Below are positions 58,492-64,000 of a DNA stretch of 64,000 nt, one piece after another (the first letter of the stretch is position 1; each line of letters opens with the position of its first letter). The notes under the pieces are model-generated. The model did no database searches. It was not told the DNA's origin and saw only the letters and a list, made by a program, of their open reading frames with translations. A program made the translations under genes and the position numbers. Source of the stretch: Globisporangium splendens (taxonomy: Eukaryota; Oomycota; Peronosporomycetes; Pythiales; Pythiaceae); contig VFIW01000102.1 in the NCBI GenBank assembly GCA_006386115.1, positions 1-64,000 of the forward strand, in the 5' to 3' direction.

Positions 58492-60635
58492 ATGGAGTTC
58501 CTGGTGCACAACATCTCGCACTCGGACCTCATCGTCGAGCTCACGTGGCTGCGCGACGACGACGCCACTGCCGCAGACGAGCAGCGCAACGGCCGCGACC
58601 AGCGCAAGAAGGAGGACGCGCCGCCGCCGTCGGTGCCGCGCTCGCTCCTGGGGCGACCCAAGTTCAGCCTGTTCCAGCAGATCAGCCAGACGATCATGGA
58701 CAAGGTGGAGGAGCTGCGCGCGGCGCCTGTCAACTCGACGCATTTGTCCTCGACCTGCGAAGGCAGCGCTAACGACAGCCTTGGTGAGAGCCCGACGAAC
58801 GCGACGACGCAGCACCTGCACCCGAGCATGCTGGACATCGTTCCGGAGCAGCGCAGGCGTGGACGAAGAGCCACAGAGCAGCAGAATGACGGCAGTGGAC
58901 GCTGGAAGGCGCGCTGCCACCATACGCAGTCGCCCGTGGGCTTCAAGCTCGACCAGTGCCCGATCCCCGTCGCGAGTCTCCACGATTTCCAGATCCGAGG
59001 TGCGCATATAGGCAACGCAAGCGCTTATATAAGCGACTGTGTGTATGACTTTACGGCTGCTGTTTATGTGCTTATGTAGGCGGCAGCGAGACGTTCCAGC
59101 TGATCGCGACGCACTGGAAGAAGGTGGCGATCACAGCCGTGTACTTTCCGCTTATCGCGCTGCTGCTGCCCAAGTGGGTGCAGGTGCTGCGCGAGTTCAA
59201 GTCGGAGAGCAGCAAGCAGCTCATCTACCTCATCAGCGGCGCCGGCATCCCGCGCAACGAGGCGCACTCGATCCACGGCAACTCGACCGAGACCACGGCC
59301 AAGCTCATCGCGCTCTTTGTGCAGCAGTACTACCCACAGATGAGCGTCACGCTCGTGCACTCGGGCTCCAACATCTTTAGGTAAGCGACGTGCATGAACC
59401 AGCCTTTAGCATCGTCACGGACTAACATTATTGCATTTATGTGTGTGTGGACCAGGTTCGATGACAATGTGCAGTTCATGACGCGCGAGTTGCGGCCGCG
59501 GTTGGAAGCGCACCGCGAGACGCTCGTGGACCGCTGTGGCGATGCGTGGAAAGCGCACTTCCACGTGACCATCGCGTACACGGATGGTCCGCCGGCGCGG
59601 CTGAGCGCACTCAATGCGTCGTTGCGTATCTACAGGCCGTCGTACCTGCATCTTTGGCAACTCAAGACGTTCTGGCACGAGCGGAAACTGTCCATGGCCG
59701 ACGTGGACTTCCACTCGTTCGAGAACATCGAGGCGTCGCCGTGCGTCGCAGTCACGGACGCCGATGCCATGACGCGGACGCTCGTGAAGGAGATGCGTAT
59801 CTTCCGCGACCAGTTCCTCCAGGCCGAGGGCGAGGGTGAAGTGGGCAACTTTTGGCTGCGCAAGTCGCGGAAGCCCGTGCTCGCGGTGCTGTTGATCGAG
59901 AAAGAGGACGCGCAGGGCGTGAAGCGACTGATCGTGCACCGTGGCATGAACTGCGAGGTGTCGATGCCCACGGGTTCGCTCTGCGCCGAGCGCAACGCGA
60001 TCGGGAGTGCGCTCGCGAGCGACCCGACGCTCAAGCGCAGGGCACTCAAGATGATTGGCGTGCTGAGCTTGAACCTGGAAGGTGGAGGCGGTAGCAGCGT
60101 CCTGAAGAAAGAAGAGACGACGACTAGCGCAAGTACCACGTTTGCAGACATCCCGCATGTTGGAAAATTTCAGATTTCGAAGTTGAAGGAGGAAGTGACC
60201 ACGACAGAAACGACGGCGTTGCGTGGCGGCAACGAAGATGCTGACGTGGCATCGGATCTTGCGTTGACGGCAGTGGCACGTTCGCAAGCCACGAGTGCAA
60301 CGTCCATCAACGCCACGGGGACGGGCGCCGCAAAGCCAAGCGCATCGTCCTTGCTCATTAGCGGAAGCAGCAGTCCGAAACGGCGGCTCGAGGTCGAAAA
60401 TTCCAATTATCAGAGTCCGCGCAAGCCCAAGCGGCCGCGCACGTTCTCGTGCGACGACACGTCCGTTGAGGCGCTGCTGTCCGCGTCCGAGAGCAGGACG
60501 GACCGCAATCCGCTCGCACCCTGCGGCGCGTGTAAGGAGTGGCTTGTGAAGATCGCTGAGGCGAACCCGGCGTTCCGCGTCGTGACGTTCGAGAACTCGC
60601 GCTGCCGCAGCGTGTACGTCAACCAGATCATGTAG
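58492..60635 (+). CDS. Cytidine-deaminase-like protein with long insert
   Basis: Three exons (58,492-58,999; 59,080-59,380; 59,456-60,635; introns 80 and 75 bp, GT-AG) give 662 residues. The carboxy-terminal part has the zinc site of the cytidine deaminase superfamily: GSLCAERNAIG near 440-450, where Cys binds zinc and Glu is the proton shuttle, and PCGAC near 624-628 with two more zinc cysteines. In free-nucleoside deaminases these motifs are about 30 residues apart; here about 180 low-complexity residues intervene, with a nuclear-localisation-like SPRKPKRPRTF. The middle (about 180-320) has an alpha/beta fold look (LIYLISGAGIPRN, LVHSGSNIFRFDDN) that I cannot assign. The substrate could be a nucleoside, a nucleotide or RNA/DNA. 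Confidence 0.75.
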
Positions 60636-62406
60636 GGAAGGCGCTTTTGGGGACGATACACAGCGAGTCTAAGAAGAGTCAAAGGAAAGTGGTTGCGTAT
60701 GCAGACGTGCAGCTCTCATGTTGAAGATGGGAAAAACGAGACTTTTTGGAGGGGATGGAGCTCCTGGAGCAAAATTTGGACAGTGCAAGTGATGAAAGGG
60801 GGAGCTTTCCTTCCACCGCATACTCCACTTGGACACAAACTCACACGATGAGTGGTTTTCCAAATGATTGGACTAAGATGCGGGCGGTTACGATGGTCTC
60901 CTGAACGGTTTCGTTGTCACACACACTGGGTACCTAGGTACAGTGTGAAAGTCTCACTTTGCGTGCAGTAAGAGTGCGGCAGGACGCACCCATGTGACCA
61001 CAGCCAAGAGATCATTTACCCATTGCCATTGGCAAGTGAGCAAACCCATCTGTAGCCACTATACAAAGCGCGAATATACCCAAATTTTCAGCCAGAAACC
61101 TCAGTGGCACAACTAATGGCAGAGATGACCGAAAGCTTTGGTGAAAGTGTCCATTCTGCCGCTTGTACCTTATTCTCCGCCTTCTCTGCGAACACTCAGG
61201 TGCAATAGGAAGCAGAGCGTGGAGTGTGATGCCAGTGAGATGGTGCCGAGAGACGAGAGCGCCTGAGAACAAACGTCCACAGGGCAACTCTGATGCACAT
61301 CTTGAAGAAGCTGTAGAGCCTTCTTCAACGAACGTCTGTCCCGCCTCCTATTGTTATTAGCAGCGCCAACGATGGGGCCGTTGGAGGAAGATTTGCTTCA
61401 GCAGTTGCGTCTGCTTGGATTGCATTTGGAGCCTGCGAGAAATGGGGCTGCTTGTGTATTTTTGAAGCCACCTTTTGGCGCAGAAAGAGGGACAAGTAAC
61501 TAAAGAATGGGGACGCTTTCCGCTGCCAGCTGGCGGCTCCAAGGAGAGCGACGCGCTCTGCGAGTAGCTAAATAAATCAAGCGGTGCACAACCAGCTGGA
61601 GCAGCCAAACTTTGGCAAGCAGTTCATAGGAAGAAAGTATCAACCGAGACGCGGTTCGTCAATCCATTGGTGGGCTTATTGCAATCGGCCACTTTCCCGC
61701 AGTAAATAACAGTGGTTGCTCTTCTAAGCGACACATTTGGCCACATGGGAGCCATACGTGATCGCTCCTTTTTTGGATTTATTCATTGTTCATGATGGAT
61801 GCTGGATATAAGAGGCATAGAAATGCCGTTGCGAGTTTTCTTGTAGAGGGTGTTTCCCCTTGAGCATCCAATCCAGTTCAATGCGTGCTTGGAGACATGT
61901 GTGTGCGTGTTGGCACCCTAATATAGCAACTCACACACTCTTGAAACGAGGCGACGACATGGGGCTAGGTCTATTTTTGCCAACAAACCCACACTGGATC
62001 AAGTACCTAAAACAAGGGCTATTTTTGGACTGTCGTTGTCCCTATTTTTAGACTTGGCACCATTGGTAATACAAAACCACAACACAGAGTGGCACATGCG
62101 CTACCTCAATAGAAGACTCCTGCTCTGTCTGTGTGCGCTGCCTCCCTTATTCCAGCTCACTTCCACTGTGTGTGTTAAAAAATGGCGCCGCGTGTGCCAT
62201 GGGGATGTGGCGCTCGTGGCTTTGGCGCTTTGCGCGGCGCATTTGCCATTTGCACCTCCGTCAGTTGGGAAAACGCCAGCAGCAGCGCGAGCAGCATCCG
62301 CAGTCGCTCACTGAGTCATTCGCCTGCGTTCTCGGCTGCCGTTTGCTGAACCGTTAAGGCAAGTGGACACTCACAGCAGCATCACCCCCACCATTTCGAG
62401 TTCAGA
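60636..62406. other. Intergenic region and 5' leader of the RING-PX gene
   Basis: No gene can be supported. TCATTCGCC at 62,316, about 90 bp before the RING-PX ATG, resembles the oomycete initiator core. Two short near-identical blocks, GGGCTA(T/G)TTTTGG-like near 61,970 and 62,018, are the only local repeat noticed. Confidence 0.45.
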
Positions 62407-63744
62407 ATGGGGCTCGACGTGTTTTCTGAGCAGGACGCCAGTGTTGCGACTGCCTCTCGCTCCGTCTCGATGGATCCAGAGACCCAGTGGCTGCGATCGA
62501 CGACACACGCCAAGCAGCCCAGTTCCGGCACCAGCAGCTCCAGTCACAACAAGGACGCGCACGAGCCGCGCATGCGCCGCAAGAGCAGTGCGCAAAAGAT
62601 GCAGCTCCTGCGCAAGAGCATGAGCGACACGTCCGCGCATGAGAACGCCGCCGCCGGCGTGCCCGGCCACACGTACCACCAGAGCAACTACGCGCAGCAC
62701 ACGAGCGTCGCCGACTTCCAGCAGCAGCACGACGAGCTCCAGTCCTTGCTCGACCCAGAGCTGCTCGCGCGCCGACAGCTCATCATGAATCGCGCCGAGG
62801 AGATCCTGCGCGGCAAGCGCCACGTCGGGATGCAGTTTGCTGGTGAGACGTGCCCCGTGTGTCTCGCCGACGACGTCGACACGCAGCTCACGCAGTGCGG
62901 CCACCGCATCCACGCCAAGTGCATCAAGCGCTGGATCCAGTCGGGCACACGCTGTCCCGTGTGCCGCGAGCAGGTGACCGACGTCACCGAGGCGTTCACG
63001 CCGCCGTCGCAGTCCCTGTTCCATGCGCTCGAGAAGGACCGCGAGCACCCACAATCGGATTCGGCATCGACGTCCCACGACGAGGAGCAGCACGGCAACA
63101 ACGGCTTCGAGTGGGGCTGGTTCGAGGACTTTGACGAGTTCGACGAGCAGAACGACGACAGCGTGCACGGCGCGTTGGCGCTGTCTTGGGGTGGCTCGCG
63201 CCGCGCGACCATGCCAGGCGCGTTCCCATCGAGTACGCGGAGCCGCAGCAACAGTAACCAGAGCCAGCAGGCGCCGCTGCTGAATCGCGAGATGTCGGGC
63301 GCGTTCGAGATCTGCCGGACGTTCCCGCCGCTGCGACCGGTGTACGACACGCCGTACGCGATCAGCCGCCACGTGTGGATGCGCGCGCTGCCGTCGCACC
63401 GCCACATTGCGGCCAAGATCCAGGTGCGCAGCTTCCGCATCGTCGAAGCCAAGGGCTCTGGCGCGCAGCACGCCGAGTACCTCGTCGAGCTGCAGCTGGA
63501 CGGGCGGTACTTTAGCCGCTGGCGCCGGTTCTCGGCCATCAGCCGCTTCGTGTCGACGATCGGCAGCAGCGAGTTCCGCGAGACCCACGCCGTGTGGCGC
63601 AAGCTCGAGGCGAGCAGCCGCTGGTTCAACCGCCTCGAGCTCAGCTACCTGCACGAGCGCTGCAAGCTGCTCGAGGCGTTTGCGCACACGCTGCTCATCG
63701 AGTGCCACTCGGCGCACCCACTCGCCGACCTGCTCGACAGCTAA
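62407..63744 (+). CDS. RING-H2 / PX domain protein (probable E3 ubiquitin ligase)
   Basis: The 445-residue intronless protein has a RING-H2 finger at residues about 149-193 (CPVCLADD, CGHRIHAKCIKRW, CPVC; pattern C3H2C3), which in this class recruits an E2 enzyme. A PX-like phosphoinositide-binding region lies at about 337-435 (AEYLVELQLDGRYFSRWRRF, then HERCKLLEAFAHTLL). The amino-terminal 100 residues are serine-rich and basic, and an acidic stretch (WFEDFDEFDEQNDD) separates the domains. The combination suggests ubiquitin ligase activity on endosomal membranes, inferred from the domains. The high GC content gives a long open frame on the reverse strand, which is not a gene. Confidence 0.85.
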   Translation: MGLDVFSEQDASVATASRSVSMDPETQWLRSTTHAKQPSSGTSSSSHNKDAHEPRMRRKSSAQKMQLLRKSMSDTSAHENAAAGVPGHTYHQSNYAQHTSVADFQQQHDELQSLLDPELLARRQLIMNRAEEILRGKRHVGMQFAGETCPVCLADDVDTQLTQCGHRIHAKCIKRWIQSGTRCPVCREQVTDVTEAFTPPSQSLFHALEKDREHPQSDSASTSHDEEQHGNNGFEWGWFEDFDEFDEQNDDSVHGALALSWGGSRRATMPGAFPSSTRSRSNSNQSQQAPLLNREMSGAFEICRTFPPLRPVYDTPYAISRHVWMRALPSHRHIAAKIQVRSFRIVEAKGSGAQHAEYLVELQLDGRYFSRWRRFSAISRFVSTIGSSEFRETHAVWRKLEASSRWFNRLELSYLHERCKLLEAFAHTLLIECHSAHPLADLLDS

Positions 63745-64000
63745 GAGCTAGCTGAGGCAGAAGATGACACACATGACCAGGTGTGTGTGTATGTACCATA
63801 TTTATGAGTTTCCTTTTAGTTTGGCAGAAGAAGTTAGAGCGTCGTGAGACGAAGAGCGTGTGGAAGTAGAGCAAAGGAAGTAAAGTCTTGTAAGTAGAGC
63901 AGCATAGAAGTCATATATATATATATAATCGCAACAACCTCAGATTTTGGACAGAGAGAGAGAGAGCTTCTATTCTATGTTACCACATGCAAGCATGCAT
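63745..64000 (+). other. 3' flank of RING-PX gene with simple repeats
   Basis: The untranslated region contains a TA run (about 63,913-63,927) and a GA run (about 63,952-63,967). Nothing else is visible before the window edge. Confidence 0.5.

Noticed and set aside
59415..60287. 290-codon minus-strand frame opposite the deaminase
   Set aside because: Histidine/arginine-rich mirror frame without a domain; the zinc motifs are on the plus strand.
62371..63717. 448-codon minus-strand frame opposite the RING-PX gene
   Set aside because: Composition is that of a mirror frame of a GC-biased gene. RING and PX motifs are on the plus strand.

Overview
The window looks like nuclear DNA of a flagellate oomycete (a Pythium/Phytophthora-type stramenopile). 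The evidence is short GT-AG introns of about 75-105 bp in otherwise compact genes, a START/FYVE/GAF protein, a RING-PX protein, tandem cyclic-nucleotide-gated channel units, an axonemal CFAP44 gene, and chromodomain Gypsy, LINE and tyrosine-recombinase elements. No organism name can be read directly from the sequence.

Bases 1-14,537 are a nest of transposons inside a broken second copy of an ankyrin-repeat gene, whose intact copy is at 55,819-58,136. The gene copy was cut by element C (about 467 bp, solo-LTR-like, target duplication AGTGA). C was cut by Gypsy element B (2,096-13,223, target duplication TATTC). B holds Gypsy/chromovirus A on the minus strand (3,207-10,691), and part of B's gag-pol is missing around A. 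Element A has open gag and pol frames joined by a textbook -1 frameshift signal. It also has a 349-residue coiled-coil ORF running antisense to the chromodomain end of pol and starting next to the 3' LTR. Two further LTR copies of family A meet head-on at 391-1,456.

Bases 15,096-27,000 hold an intact cytochrome P450 (minus strand), a decayed LINE, a large leucine-rich-repeat gene, a broken tyrosine recombinase fused to an N-terminally truncated inverted copy of the P450, and a 5'-truncated LINE copy with target-site duplications. Every reading frame I compared between the two P450 copies is identical over 1,238 bp.

Bases 27,000-64,000 are mostly ordinary single-copy genes: a START/FYVE/GAF protein, two more members of the same leucine-rich family in tandem, a small AT-hook protein, CFAP44, kinetochore NUF2 divergently paired with a terminal nucleotidyltransferase, a three-unit CNG-type channel that carries several lesions, the intact ankyrin gene, a cytidine-deaminase-like protein and a RING-PX protein. 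Neighbouring genes show no operon-like logic; the only shared control region with visible support is the CCAAT/CRE-rich 325 bp between NUF2 and the nucleotidyltransferase.
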